Assembly (NCBI RefSeq): GCF_039595935.1
Contig: NZ_JBCNKR010000004.1
Span: forward strand, 805,001 to 869,000
Direction of reading: 5' to 3'
Length of the DNA: 64,000 nt
From: Flavobacterium sp.
Lineage (GTDB): Bacteria; Bacteroidota; Bacteroidia; Flavobacteriales; Flavobacteriaceae
In this document: piece by piece, positions 26,931 to 36,429 of the stretch
Layout of the letters: every line of letters begins with the position of its first letter
Numbering within the stretch: the stretch's first letter is position 1
Notes under the pieces: generated by a model
Told to the model about the DNA's origin: nothing
Databases searched by the model: none
Seen by the model: only the letters and a program-made list of their open reading frames with translations
Position numbers and translations under genes: made by a program

Positions 26931-28181
26931 ATGAAACTAAAATTAATTGTACTGCTTACTTTATGTATGTCTCCGTTTTTATACAGTCAAGATTGGAATG
27001 GCATTCCCGTTCCTGCAAATGCTGGAACAGGAAAAATTTGGAAAATTCAGCCACAGTCTGATGATTTTAATTACACCTATGAAGCGTCCACTAATCAAGC
27101 AACGATTGGCGGAAAGTGGACTAACTTTTATCACAACACTTGGGATGGTCCAGGGCCTACAAAATGGAGGTATGAGAATACTACCGTTAGCGGAGGAAAT
27201 CTGCATGTTTTTGCAACTAGACAGGCAAATGAAACTAAGACTTTTACTGTAGATTGTGATGGAGATAATATTGCCGAAAGCTGGACTATGGCGGCTACAA
27301 GAGCGGGCTGCATTACATCGAAAACAAGGGTAAAGTACCCTGTATATGTAGAAGCGCGTTTTAAAATCGCAAATGCAGTTATGGCTTCTGATATTTGGAT
27401 GCTTAGTCCAGATGACACCCAAGAAATCGATATCCTGGAAGCATACGGCGGAAAAGCAACTAGAAATGATTGGCTAGCACAACGTTTGCATTTAAGTCAC
27501 CATGTATTTATTAGAAGTCCGTTTTTGGATTATCAGCCTACCGATGCCAGCACATGGTACACGGGAGCTACAAAAACCTATTGGACAGACAAATGGATTC
27601 GTCTTGGTGTGTACTGGGCTAGTCCAACTCGGTTAGAATACTACTTGGATGGTCAATTAGTCAAGGTAATGGACAATCTAGATACTGTGAACGGCAAAGA
27701 CGGAATAGACCCATTAAACTATACCTCAACAGCTACTCCAAGAACTGCCGCTACACGCACGGGACTGGTAAAAGAAATGGATATCATTATTAATATGGAA
27801 GATCAAAACTGGAATGCCTGTAAAGGACGTACTCCTACTGATGAAGAAATTACAAATTTTGACAATCATAATTTCAATATCGATTGGATTCGAATTTACA
27901 AACCTGTGACCGATCCAAATTTAGGGAAACAAGATGCCAAGATTGAAGAAAAAAAATTGATGCTATTTCCAAATCCTTTTAAAGATTCTATTCAAGTAAA
28001 ATCAGAAAAAAACATAAGCACTGTTCAAATTTACAGTTTGAGCGGAACTAAATTGTTGGTTGAAAAAATCAATAATACCAATGCTACTATTGCTACCAAA
28101 AACTTAAGCGCTGGAATGTATTTTGCACAAATCAATTGGGAAGATGGCACTACTGTTACTCAAAAAATTATTAAAGAATAA
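26931..28181 (+). CDS. GH16 beta-agarase, secreted via type IX system (copy 2)
   Basis: A 416-residue near-duplicate of the gene at 16673, with the same signal peptide, active site QEIDILEAYG (Glu165, Asp167, Glu170) and type A sorting domain. Residue changes are few: Cys19 to Ser, Lys51 to Glu, Val114 to Ile, and a cluster in the sorting domain (IQVKSEKN, MYFAQI, TVTQKIIKE). The catalytic domain is thus practically unchanged. It heads a plus-strand set with an FG-GAP lipoprotein, another GH16, KDG kinase and aldolase, one base separating its stop from the next start. Its role is extracellular endo-cleavage of agarose-like chains. Confidence 0.9.
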   Translation: MKLKLIVLLTLCMSPFLYSQDWNGIPVPANAGTGKIWKIQPQSDDFNYTYEASTNQATIGGKWTNFYHNTWDGPGPTKWRYENTTVSGGNLHVFATRQANETKTFTVDCDGDNIAESWTMAATRAGCITSKTRVKYPVYVEARFKIANAVMASDIWMLSPDDTQEIDILEAYGGKATRNDWLAQRLHLSHHVFIRSPFLDYQPTDASTWYTGATKTYWTDKWIRLGVYWASPTRLEYYLDGQLVKVMDNLDTVNGKDGIDPLNYTSTATPRTAATRTGLVKEMDIIINMEDQNWNACKGRTPTDEEITNFDNHNFNIDWIRIYKPVTDPNLGKQDAKIEEKKLMLFPNPFKDSIQVKSEKNISTVQIYSLSGTKLLVEKINNTNATIATKNLSAGMYFAQINWEDGTTVTQKIIKE

Positions 28182-28182
28182 A

Positions 28183-30384
28183 ATGAAATTCATCAATCTA
28201 ACCCACCAAACACTCCTGACCCTAACTCTTTCACTTTTATTAAATAGCTGCTCGAGTACCACTAATCAAACATTAAAAACTCCTATAGCTGTTCATAACG
28301 AACCGGTAGAAATCCAATATACAGTAGAAGGAAAAACGGAACGGATAGTCCACCTGAAAGTAGATTCCAAAAATAACTATTCTAACTTATCCTTAGTTTG
28401 TGATAGCCAAATTTTGGTAGACAATATTGATATTCCGAACGCTGGTATTGTTACTGTAAACGCATTAGTCGATTTTAAAACAGAGGGAGAAAAGAAAATT
28501 AAAATACTCAAACAAGGTGGTGAGATCACCCTTTTGGATATAAAATTTAACGCTACAGACATTCCAGCTATCCCGCAATTTAAAGACATTTCGGATGAAT
28601 CTGGATTAAAGACAGAATATACTTGGAAATACGGCGGTCCATCGGTGGGTGATTTGAATAATGATGGTTTGTATGATTTTGTTTTAAACAACCACGACAA
28701 AGTGCCTGCCAAACTTTTTTGGAATCTCGGAAACAACAAAGTTCAAGAACATTCCGAAATACTCAAGCAATGGGACATACACGGTTCTGCAGTCGGCGAC
28801 TATGACAATGATGGCGATGTGGATATTATTATTGCACAAGGCGGTGGTAATGGAACTGACCCACAACCGCCTCATTTACTACGCAATGACAATGGAAAAT
28901 TTACAGAAGTTTCGATCGAAGCCGGAATTACACACGGCTCACGCGGTAGAGCAGTTCGATGGATCGATATGGATTTGGATGGCGATTTGGATTTATTACT
29001 TATCAATGCCGAAGGAATTAATAGTAGTTCCGGAAGTCAACAAATTATATACACAAACATAGGAAATGGTCATTTCAAGATTGCACATAGTAAAGCAATT
29101 GAAGGTGCCAATGCCGAACGCGTTTTAGTGACGGATATTAATGGAGATCAAAAAGACGACTTAATTCTGTTTTCGCCTATATCGGTTTGGGTTGGCAATG
29201 GCGATTTAACCTTTACTGATGTTACCAAGCAATGGGTACCCGAAAATCTTCAAAAAACAGATTTGATTACCGGGGCATGCGAAATAGATATTGACAATGA
29301 TGGAGACATGGATATTTATTTAAGTAGAGGAAAACCTAGCTACGAAATAGCCAATAAATCTTTGGATTACAACCCTATTACCAAACGTATGGATATGCGA
29401 GACGAAGGCAACAAAGGCATTACCAGCATCGACTTTGAGGCTCCGGGTCACATTACCTTATCGGGTATATTTTTATGGTATCGTATGTATAATGATGGAT
29501 TTCCTTTGCACTTAGGCGCTTCCAAAAAAGAGATCCTGGACGTTCAGGAAAAGGACACCATAAAAGTAACCCCAGAAATGGCCAAAGGATGGCCGAATGA
29601 AAGAAAAGAAAATGGTTGGTATCTTGGTTATTTAGGCAACAACAAATGGCGATTGGAATCTGTTAGAAACGGCAATATCTATTGGGAAATTAGAATATCT
29701 ATTGATGGAGTTCAATCTGTACATCCAGAATGGACACCGCAAAACAGAAATGTTCAGGATGTATTATTTAGAAACGACAATAATCATTTTACCGATGTTA
29801 CCACCAAGTGGAATGTACCTTTGGGAGGAAATAATCAAGGGGTGGTTGCAGCCGATTTTAATAATGACAGTCATATTGATTTGTTCGTATATAGGTTTGG
29901 CTTTTTGAAATCGAGCGTGAGTGATTGGCTTTTGCTAAATAACGGAAAGGGGCAATTTGAAACTACAACGCTTCATAATGCTCATGACCCTAATGATCCT
30001 GGACATGGGGATATGGGGCAAGCTTTTGATTTTAACCTTGACGGAAATATCGATTTACTAAACGGAAGCGATAATTATGGAAAATGGTATCTGTATGACA
30101 ATAGTTTGATCCAGAATAAAAACTATGTGCTAGTTCGCGTAAATTATTCCGATTTGCATCATATTGATCCGATGTCTGCTACTGTAACGGTCACTACACC
30201 CTCTAAAAGCTATACCAAAAGAGTAGGATCATCAGGAGAAGTATTTTCGCAAAGTTTATTGAATACCGTACATTTTGGTCTAGGTGATGACGAAACAATT
30301 AAAAGCATCACCGTTCGATGGAGAAATGGCGAGACTTATACTGCAAAAAATTTAAAGGTAAACCAAGTTTATACTACTCCGTGA
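28183..30384 (+). CDS. FG-GAP/VCBS repeat lipoprotein with ASPIC/UnbV domain
   Basis: A 733-residue lipoprotein (lipobox LLLNSC) beginning at the ATG one base behind the GH16 stop; a 20-codon upstream extension overlapping GH16 is rejected. It carries about seven calcium-binding-type repeats of the form D-x-N/D-x-D-G-x-x-D (GDLNNDGLYDF, GDYDNDGDVDI, DMDLDGDLDLL, DIDNDGDMDIY, DFNLDGNIDLL), which fold as a beta-propeller. The last ~80 residues match the ASPIC/UnbV domain (VRWRNGETYTAKNLKVNQVY). Such proteins are often found in PULs as surface glycan-binding or adhesive proteins; no catalytic site is visible. Tight spacing implies translation with the GH16. Confidence 0.8.
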   Translation: MKFINLTHQTLLTLTLSLLLNSCSSTTNQTLKTPIAVHNEPVEIQYTVEGKTERIVHLKVDSKNNYSNLSLVCDSQILVDNIDIPNAGIVTVNALVDFKTEGEKKIKILKQGGEITLLDIKFNATDIPAIPQFKDISDESGLKTEYTWKYGGPSVGDLNNDGLYDFVLNNHDKVPAKLFWNLGNNKVQEHSEILKQWDIHGSAVGDYDNDGDVDIIIAQGGGNGTDPQPPHLLRNDNGKFTEVSIEAGITHGSRGRAVRWIDMDLDGDLDLLLINAEGINSSSGSQQIIYTNIGNGHFKIAHSKAIEGANAERVLVTDINGDQKDDLILFSPISVWVGNGDLTFTDVTKQWVPENLQKTDLITGACEIDIDNDGDMDIYLSRGKPSYEIANKSLDYNPITKRMDMRDEGNKGITSIDFEAPGHITLSGIFLWYRMYNDGFPLHLGASKKEILDVQEKDTIKVTPEMAKGWPNERKENGWYLGYLGNNKWRLESVRNGNIYWEIRISIDGVQSVHPEWTPQNRNVQDVLFRNDNNHFTDVTTKWNVPLGGNNQGVVAADFNNDSHIDLFVYRFGFLKSSVSDWLLLNNGKGQFETTTLHNAHDPNDPGHGDMGQAFDFNLDGNIDLLNGSDNYGKWYLYDNSLIQNKNYVLVRVNYSDLHHIDPMSATVTVTTPSKSYTKRVGSSGEVFSQSLLNTVHFGLGDDETIKSITVRWRNGETYTAKNLKVNQVYTTP

Positions 30385-30431
30385 ATCATTTAACAACTAG
30401 ATTAAAAAACACAATTATCCTAAAAATATAA

Positions 30432-31691
30432 ATGATGTCTATAAAAAGAATAATGATACTATTGGCGTTTGCTAATTTACATTGGGTTCAATCTCAAACG
30501 ATAACATCTGGTCCTCCAGAACCGCCCTTGGGGAAAAGATGGGTTCTAAATCCCGAGCTTTCAGATGAGTTTAACGGAACGCAAATTGATACAACCAAAT
30601 GGTTTGATTACCATCCGCAATGGAAAGGCAGAGTTCCTGGCTTGTTTCTGGCTTCTCAGGTTTCCGTAAAAGATGGTTTTTTACAAATTAAAGGGGAAAA
30701 AATGAAAAAAGACACCCTTATCAAAAACGCCAACGGGGAAGAAAAATTTACTATCGCAGGCGGAGCGGTTGTCTCCAAAAAAACAGTGTTATTTGGGTAC
30801 TATGAATCCCGAATTAAGGCTGCGGCTACCACTATGTCGGCTACTTTTTGGTTTTCTACCAATGGAAAAACGAAAAGTCTAAAAGAGTGTGACAAATACA
30901 GTTTAGAATGGGATATTCATGAATCTATTGGCAGAAATGGACCTTTTGAAGGCAGTTATTTTGCCAATGGAATGCATTCTAACTCTCATTATTGGTACAC
31001 AGACTGCAATGGAGAGGTTCATGATTACCGCGCTCCTCAAGTTGTTTTTCAAAATGCGGAATTATCTTCTGAAAATTTTAATGTGTATGGTGGATGGTGG
31101 CGCGATGAACAAACAGCAAGTTATTACTACAATAATGGTGAACCAAAACATCAAAAATTTTATTCCGAAATAAACAAAAAACCGTTTGACAGACCAATGC
31201 ACATGCGTCTGGTATCAGAAACCTACCCTTTTCCTTGGATTGAGTTGCCAAATGATGCTGAATTAGCAGATCCAACAAAAAATACCGTTTATTATGATTG
31301 GGTACGCGCTTATAAATTGGTAGAGGCTAATATGCCAATTCCGTCTTCTAACAACGAACCGGTTATCCCTCTTTTTAATGAACAAATTCTTTTTCACGTG
31401 GCTATTATAAACTTAGTTTCTAAAACAATTTTAAAAATCCCAATACAATATAAGGCCATTGAAGATCGTGAAATACTACTAAAACTATCCGATCCTGAAG
31501 GAAAACTAATTAAAGAAACTAAATTCATTGCCTACACTGGTTATGCTAATTTAGAATACGATATGAGAATAGATAAAAAACTTGAACCAAAATCTGGATA
31601 TTCATTATTGGCTATAATTCGACCATTGAACACTAAAGATCCTGTTGATATTGATTCTAGTACATTGATTATTAATTTAAAAAGCAAATAA
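30432..31691 (+). CDS. GH16 porphyranase/agarase-like endo-hydrolase
   Basis: A 419-residue enzyme with signal peptide (MILLAFANLHWVQS before QTITSG). The GH16 domain covers about residues 28-320 and has the active-site signature LEWDIHESIG: nucleophile Glu159, Asp161 and acid/base Glu164. The N-terminal segment PPLGKRWVLNPELSDEFNG and the sequence around WWRDEQTASYYYNNG resemble characterised beta-porphyranases/agarases of marine flavobacteria. The final ~100 residues form an extra beta domain (ILFHVAIINLVSKTILKIPIQ) without a type IX sorting motif, so it may stay periplasmic or cell-bound. It is only distantly similar to the duplicated GH16 pair. Substrate is inferred as porphyran. Confidence 0.8.
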   Translation: MMSIKRIMILLAFANLHWVQSQTITSGPPEPPLGKRWVLNPELSDEFNGTQIDTTKWFDYHPQWKGRVPGLFLASQVSVKDGFLQIKGEKMKKDTLIKNANGEEKFTIAGGAVVSKKTVLFGYYESRIKAAATTMSATFWFSTNGKTKSLKECDKYSLEWDIHESIGRNGPFEGSYFANGMHSNSHYWYTDCNGEVHDYRAPQVVFQNAELSSENFNVYGGWWRDEQTASYYYNNGEPKHQKFYSEINKKPFDRPMHMRLVSETYPFPWIELPNDAELADPTKNTVYYDWVRAYKLVEANMPIPSSNNEPVIPLFNEQILFHVAIINLVSKTILKIPIQYKAIEDREILLKLSDPEGKLIKETKFIAYTGYANLEYDMRIDKKLEPKSGYSLLAIIRPLNTKDPVDIDSSTLIINLKSK

Positions 31692-31708
31692 TTAAACTAT
31701 AAATTAAA

Positions 31709-32731
31709 ATGACAAAAATAGTCACTTTCGGTGAAATTTTACTGCGTCTTTCAACGGAAAGACATTTAAGGTTCTCACAAGCAGAATCGTATAAAGCTAC
31801 TTATGGCGGTGGAGAATTTAATGTTTCTGTATCTCTGGCAAATTATGGTCTGAATACAGAATATATTACACGATTACCAAATAATGAATTAGGTAATTGT
31901 GCACTAAAAGAGATGAGAAAACTTAATGTCGGCTGTCAGAATGTGCTCTTGGATGGTGATCGAATTGGGATTTATTTTCTAGAAACAGGAACTAGTACAA
32001 GAGCCAGTAATATTGTTTACGATCGCGAAAATAGTGGAATGTCAACTTTAAAAAAAGGAATGATTGACTGGAAAGAAATTCTAAAAGATGCCACTTGGTT
32101 TCACTGGAGTGGCATTACTCCTTCCCTATCTGAAAGTGCCGCTGAGGCTTGTGTTGAGGCTTTGGAAATTGCAAAAGATATGGGCTTAACAATTTCTTGT
32201 GATTTAAACTACAGATCAAAACTTTGGAAATATGGTAAACATCCAAAAGAAGTTATGCCTAAAATTCTGCAATATTGCAACGTAATTTTAGGAGATCTAG
32301 ACACTGCAAATTTCATGCTGGGCCTACCACAAATGAATCCGGATTATCAAAATCAGGAATCACTGCCCGTGCTGTATGATACCATTTTTAAACTAATTCC
32401 GTCGTTAAAATTTATGGCAACCACATTGCGCTATTCTGTAAGTGCTTCTCATCAACGTATAGGAGGAATTTTATACGATGGAAATACAATTTATGATGCA
32501 GACGTTCAAGATGTAACTCCGGTTGTAGATCGTGTTGGAAGTGGTGATGCTTTTATGGGAGGCTTAATTTATGGATTAAATGAAGAACCACTAAACAAAC
32601 AAAGAGCCCTTAATTTTGCTGTAGCAGCCTGCTGTCTGAAACATACTATTGCAGGCGACTATAACTTAGTAACACTTGAAGAAGTTGAAAAATTAATTGG
32701 AGGTGATTTTACAGGAAAAGTATCAAGATAA
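31709..32731 (+). CDS. kdgK: 2-keto-3-deoxygluconate kinase (PfkB family)
   Basis: A 340-residue sugar kinase of the ribokinase/PfkB fold. The N-terminal substrate motif YGGGEFNVSVSLANYGLNTEYI and the C-terminal ATP/catalytic motif DRVGSGDAFMGGLIYG (base Asp280) are intact. Family members closest in pattern are KDG kinases. It probably phosphorylates 2-keto-3-deoxy-D-gluconate, formed from 3,6-anhydro-L-galactose by four enzymes encoded in the long minus-strand operon, to KDPG. It follows the GH16 gene by 17 bases and precedes the aldolase gene by 7 bases, so kinase and aldolase act as a coupled pair. Confidence 0.88.
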   Translation: MTKIVTFGEILLRLSTERHLRFSQAESYKATYGGGEFNVSVSLANYGLNTEYITRLPNNELGNCALKEMRKLNVGCQNVLLDGDRIGIYFLETGTSTRASNIVYDRENSGMSTLKKGMIDWKEILKDATWFHWSGITPSLSESAAEACVEALEIAKDMGLTISCDLNYRSKLWKYGKHPKEVMPKILQYCNVILGDLDTANFMLGLPQMNPDYQNQESLPVLYDTIFKLIPSLKFMATTLRYSVSASHQRIGGILYDGNTIYDADVQDVTPVVDRVGSGDAFMGGLIYGLNEEPLNKQRALNFAVAACCLKHTIAGDYNLVTLEEVEKLIGGDFTGKVSR

Positions 32732-32738
32732 TATAAAT

Positions 32739-33404
32739 ATGGCACAATATACCCGAATTGAAGTAGCTCAAGCGATGAAAAATACTGGAATGATTCCACT
32801 ATTTTTCAGTAATGATATCGAATTAAGTAAGAATATTTTAAAAGCGTGTTATGATGGTGGTGCACGTTTGCTGGAATTTACAGCTCGTGGCGATTTTGCG
32901 CACGAAATTTTTGGCGAACTTACCAAGTATGCAATTAAAGAATTACCTGGAATGATAATGGGGGTTGGCTCCGTAACCGATGCTGCAGCTGCCTCGTTAT
33001 ACATGCAACTTGGCGCAAATTTTATTGTAACTCCAGTATTACGTGAGGATATTGTAATAGTTTGTAACCGACGCAAAGTTTTATGGTCTCCTGGGTGCGG
33101 AACACTTACAGAAATAACAAAAGCAGAAGAATTAGGTTGCGAAATCGTTAAACTTTTTCCGGGCGATATTTATGGACCTGAATTTATAAAAGGAATTAAA
33201 GGTCCACAACCTTGGACATCTATTATGCCAACTGGAGGAGTACATCCAACAGCTGAAAATCTGACTTCATGGTTTAACGCTGGAGTAACTTGTGTAGGAA
33301 TGGGATCCCAATTAATAACTAAAGAGATTGTGGCAAATAAAGATTTTAAGGAATTAACTGAAAAAGTTAAAGAAGTTATTGAAATTATTTCGAAGTTAAA
33401 ATAA
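32739..33404 (+). CDS. eda: KDPG (2-keto-3-deoxy-6-phosphogluconate) aldolase
   Basis: A 221-residue class I aldolase. The Schiff-base Lys138 is in GCEIVKLFPGD, the catalytic Glu46 in LLEFTARGD, and the phosphate-binding loop is TGGVHPTAENL. It splits KDPG into pyruvate and glyceraldehyde 3-phosphate, the last step of anhydrogalactose breakdown here. The start is the ATG at 32739, directly after the kinase gene; an alternative start inside the kinase gene would add 14 non-family residues. It closes the plus-strand operon and is followed by a hairpin terminator. Confidence 0.93.
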   Translation: MAQYTRIEVAQAMKNTGMIPLFFSNDIELSKNILKACYDGGARLLEFTARGDFAHEIFGELTKYAIKELPGMIMGVGSVTDAAAASLYMQLGANFIVTPVLREDIVIVCNRRKVLWSPGCGTLTEITKAEELGCEIVKLFPGDIYGPEFIKGIKGPQPWTSIMPTGGVHPTAENLTSWFNAGVTCVGMGSQLITKEIVANKDFKELTEKVKEVIEIISKLK

Positions 33405-33419
33405 TTATATCTAAATATA

Positions 33420-33461
33420 AAAAGAGATTGTGATAAAATTATTTTATTCACAGTCTCTTTT
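33420..33461. terminator. Bidirectional hairpin terminator
   Basis: Stem AAAGAGATTGTGA pairs with TCACAGTCTCTTT (one G-T pair), loop rich in A and T, with A and T runs at the outer ends. It lies between the convergent stops of the aldolase and ferredoxin reductase genes and can serve both. Confidence 0.8.
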
Positions 33462-33513
33462 CTACTTTATAACTCGTTTTATTTTTTTGAATATTCGCTT
33501 TTTTAGTTCCAAT

Positions 33514-34761
33514 CTAGTCCGCTACAATAGTATCTAACTTTAAAATAGAGGTACTATCAAATAATTTCCATTTATCAATTTTAATTTTCTGCTTAATAGC
33601 TTTTGTACCTAATACATAAGCCTTGGCATTATTAACCGCATCTACGGACAATAAAGTATCTTCATTAAAGTACCAAACTGAAAAACTATTGGGCTTATCT
33701 TCTTTTCTAACCACGACCTCGGTATAGCCTTGTGACAGACCAACCATTTGTAATTTGAGATCGTACTGATCCGACCAAAACCATGGAATGGTGTCGTAAA
33801 CCGAAGCACCTCCACATATTGCAGCAGCCGCGATTTTGGACTGATCTACGGCATTTTGAACCGATTCTAAACGGATAAAGCGGTTGTAATGCGGGTTAAA
33901 ATGATACGTACAATCACCAATTGCATAAATATTGGCCTCACTGGTTTGCGCCTTTTCATTGACTATTATCCCATTTTCAATTTTGATTCCTGCTTGTTCT
34001 GCCAATTCTTTATTTACCAAAATACCTACACCCACAATAATCATATCCGCTGGATAACGAGAACCATCGGTACAAACCACTACGTTTGAAGCGTCATTAT
34101 TTTCAATTGCGCTTACATTTTTAGCCGTAAGCACTTCTACCCCATTTTGATGATGCAACTCATGAAAAAAACTAGACATTTCTGGAGCAGTCACTCGTGC
34201 TAAAATTCGAGATTCACGTTCCAATACCACCACCTGAGCACCTAATTTTTTTAAGGAAGCAGCCGTTTCTAGTCCGATATAACCTCCACCAATCACAACA
34301 ACACGTTTGGTAGCGCTCGCATTGATGCCCTTTTTGATAGAAGCAACGTGCGCAGCGGTACGCAAAGGAAATACATTTTGAGCAGTTGCTAATCCTTCAA
34401 TTGGCGGTACAATTGGTCTTGCTCCCGTAGCCAAAACCAATTGATCATAAGACTGTTGCGTTCCGTCTTCCAAAGTAATGGTTTGCTCTTTTGCATGTAT
34501 TGCGACCACCTTTACCCCCAAATTCAAGGTGATGTCTTCTTTTTGGTAGCTTTCTGCTGATTTTAAAACATTCTTATCAATACCATCATCACTTGTCAAA
34601 TAGGCCTTAGACAAGGGTGGGCGATGGTATGGCAACACAGGATCGGCATCAAAAAGCAATATGTCGCCTTCCCAGCCTTCTTTTCGTAAAGCCGTAGCAC
34701 AATTTACGCCGCCATGGCTCGCTCCTATAATCACACAAATTGGTTTCTTAGTTTCAGACAT
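33514..34761 (-). CDS. Ferredoxin reductase of P450 system (FAD)
   Basis: A 415-residue NAD(P)H-dependent flavoprotein of the putidaredoxin-reductase type. It has the FAD Rossmann motif VIIGASHGGVNCATAL at the N-terminus, the NAD(P)H motif VVVIGGGYIGLETAASL near residue 150 and the second FAD motif NIYAIGDCTYH near residue 270. It passes electrons to the adjacent ferredoxin and on to the cytochrome P450. Ferredoxin and reductase genes are 14 bases apart. The same three-gene set is known in Zobellia and Formosa for oxidative demethylation of 6-O-methyl-D-galactose. Confidence 0.93.
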   Translation of the reverse strand: MSETKKPICVIIGASHGGVNCATALRKEGWEGDILLFDADPVLPYHRPPLSKAYLTSDDGIDKNVLKSAESYQKEDITLNLGVKVVAIHAKEQTITLEDGTQQSYDQLVLATGARPIVPPIEGLATAQNVFPLRTAAHVASIKKGINASATKRVVVIGGGYIGLETAASLKKLGAQVVVLERESRILARVTAPEMSSFFHELHHQNGVEVLTAKNVSAIENNDASNVVVCTDGSRYPADMIIVGVGILVNKELAEQAGIKIENGIIVNEKAQTSEANIYAIGDCTYHFNPHYNRFIRLESVQNAVDQSKIAAAAICGGASVYDTIPWFWSDQYDLKLQMVGLSQGYTEVVVRKEDKPNSFSVWYFNEDTLLSVDAVNNAKAYVLGTKAIKQKIKIDKWKLFDSTSILKLDTIVAD

Positions 34762-34775
34762 ACAACATTTTTTAA

Positions 34776-35084
34776 TTATTTAGCCACACGAAGCACTACT
34801 CCGTCCAACGCTTCGGTAATTTCTAATTGACAACACAAACGGCTGAATTCATCCGCATCATCATCTAATTCTAGCATATCCGTTTCAATTTCGCTAGCGG
34901 TTCCCGTTTTTGAAACATGTTCTGGTAAAACATGTACGTGACAAGTAGCACACGAACATACCCCTCCGCAATCACCATCGATTCCTTTGATACCATTGTC
35001 AACTGCAAGTGCCATTACGCTACCCGATGTTCCTTCTAAAGTTATTGTTTCATCATCGCTAGTGATAAAAGTTATTTTTGCCAT
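34776..35084 (-). CDS. [2Fe-2S] ferredoxin (putidaredoxin type)
   Basis: A 102-residue ferredoxin. Cluster ligands follow the adrenodoxin/putidaredoxin pattern: Cys39, Cys45 and Cys48 in GDCGGVCSCATCHVHV (C-x5-C-x2-C) and Cys85 in SRLCCQLEIT. It is a small cytosolic electron carrier between the reductase and the P450, whose genes flank it at 14 and 17 bases. Length and motif spacing are typical and no extra domain is present. Confidence 0.96.
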   Translation of the reverse strand: MAKITFITSDDETITLEGTSGSVMALAVDNGIKGIDGDCGGVCSCATCHVHVLPEHVSKTGTASEIETDMLELDDDADEFSRLCCQLEITEALDGVVLRVAK

Positions 35085-35101
35085 TTTCTTTATTTTTTTA
35101 A

Positions 35102-36253
35102 TTAATTAAATTTTACTTGTAAGCGGTGAAAGCCAACTTTACGTTTGAAATCACCTAAATCTTCGATATTTTCTTCGGCACTCACAATTTCCATAGTGCT
35201 CACTTTTTCCGTTAATACTTCCACCGCTATTTTCATAATTGTACGAGCGTGGGTTGCTCCCAAACAGTTGTGTGTCCCGAATCCGAAGCTCAAATGCGGG
35301 TTCATTTTACGATCTAAAACCACTTCATTTGGATTTTCAAAAACAGTGGCATCTCGATTTGCAGACGCCCAACACAAAGAAGCTCTTGTATCTGCTTTTA
35401 TAGCATGTTCACAAACAGCAGAATCAGTTTTGGCTACTCTTCCCATCTGAGTTAATGGCGCAAAATAGCGAATCAACTCTTCAATAGCTTTGTTTCTTAT
35501 TTCGGGTTCTACACGCAAACGATCTAATGACTTTGGGTGCTCTGCAAAATAAGCAATGGAATTTGACACCGCATTGATTACCGTATCACGGCCACCTGCA
35601 AACGTCAAAATCATCACGCCTTTCACTTCTTCTTTTGTTAATTTTTTGCCATCAACTACAGCATTCAGTAATACTGAATACAAATCTTCTCCATTCTTGG
35701 CAATGGCTTCATCAATTCGGCCATCGATATAATCATACAAAATAGCCGCTTTAGCACCATCTAAGGCTTCTCCTTCACTACGAAAAACGTGAGTTCCCCA
35801 TGAAATCCATAAGTCAGCTTCTTCATAAGGCGTATTTAGTAATAAAGTCAAGGCTCTTGACTGTAGTTTTAATGAAAATTCACTGATTACATCTACCGAA
35901 TCTTTGGCTAAAACCTCATCAACTAAAGCACTAATTTGCTCTTTTAATTTGGCTTGGTATTCTTCCTCTAAAGGTCTTTTGAACCAAGGATCCAAAATAG
36001 CTCTAAAGTCTTTATGTTGCGGCGGATCTACTTCAAACGGAATCTGACGTGTTGTTCTGATGTTCACTTCTGAAGGAATCACAATACGACCTGGTACCGC
36101 CCCTGATTGAAAGGTTTTCCAGTCGTGAGCTCCTTTGCGCACATCTTTGTGACGCAATAGCATGGTTACAGGATCATTTTGATCGTCCATTTCTCCAAAA
36201 CCTTGGTTTACACGTGCTTCTTCAAATGGATCGTTAAACTCACTATTTTTCAT
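35102..36253 (-). CDS. Cytochrome P450, probable 6-O-methyl-D-galactose demethylase
   Basis: A 383-residue soluble bacterial P450. The heme-thiolate Cys330 lies in FGFGTHNCLG, the K-helix ExxR is Glu259-Arg262 in EELIRYF, and the I-helix oxygen-activation motif is AGGRDT (219-224). There is no membrane anchor. In marine Bacteroidota a P450 with dedicated ferredoxin and reductase inside porphyran PULs removes the methyl group of 6-O-methyl-D-galactose as formaldehyde, giving galactose; the operon context here fits that function closely. It is the only heme enzyme in the window. Substrate assignment is by context. Confidence 0.9.
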   Translation of the reverse strand: MKNSEFNDPFEEARVNQGFGEMDDQNDPVTMLLRHKDVRKGAHDWKTFQSGAVPGRIVIPSEVNIRTTRQIPFEVDPPQHKDFRAILDPWFKRPLEEEYQAKLKEQISALVDEVLAKDSVDVISEFSLKLQSRALTLLLNTPYEEADLWISWGTHVFRSEGEALDGAKAAILYDYIDGRIDEAIAKNGEDLYSVLLNAVVDGKKLTKEEVKGVMILTFAGGRDTVINAVSNSIAYFAEHPKSLDRLRVEPEIRNKAIEELIRYFAPLTQMGRVAKTDSAVCEHAIKADTRASLCWASANRDATVFENPNEVVLDRKMNPHLSFGFGTHNCLGATHARTIMKIAVEVLTEKVSTMEIVSAEENIEDLGDFKRKVGFHRLQVKFN

Positions 36254-36429
36254 CTTTTATATTTTTATTAGTATCTTTTTTTTCAACCTGGTACGTTTTA
36301 AATGCTGATGACAACACACCTACAACGTCTCGAAAAAGACCTTGCAGGAACATTAACTAACATTATTTATTAGTACTAAACTTTTCATACTGATCATTAA
36401 ACTCAGCTTCTTAAGTCTATTTTCAGTTT

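Larger units (their letters stand above)
26830..28181 (+). repeat. Direct repeat copy 2 (promoter plus GH16 gene)
   Basis: This 1352-bp stretch is nearly identical to 16572-17923. Differences cluster in the first ~70 bp of control DNA and the last ~170 bp of the gene; the catalytic core differs at only a few bases. Confidence 0.95.

Noticed and set aside
28123..28182. Upstream start of the FG-GAP protein inside the GH16 gene
   Set aside because: The ATG at 28183 gives a proper lipoprotein signal; the extension is a frame shadow of the sorting domain.
32697..32738. Aldolase start inside the kinase gene
   Set aside because: The 14 extra residues do not belong to the aldolase family; the ATG at 32739 fits.
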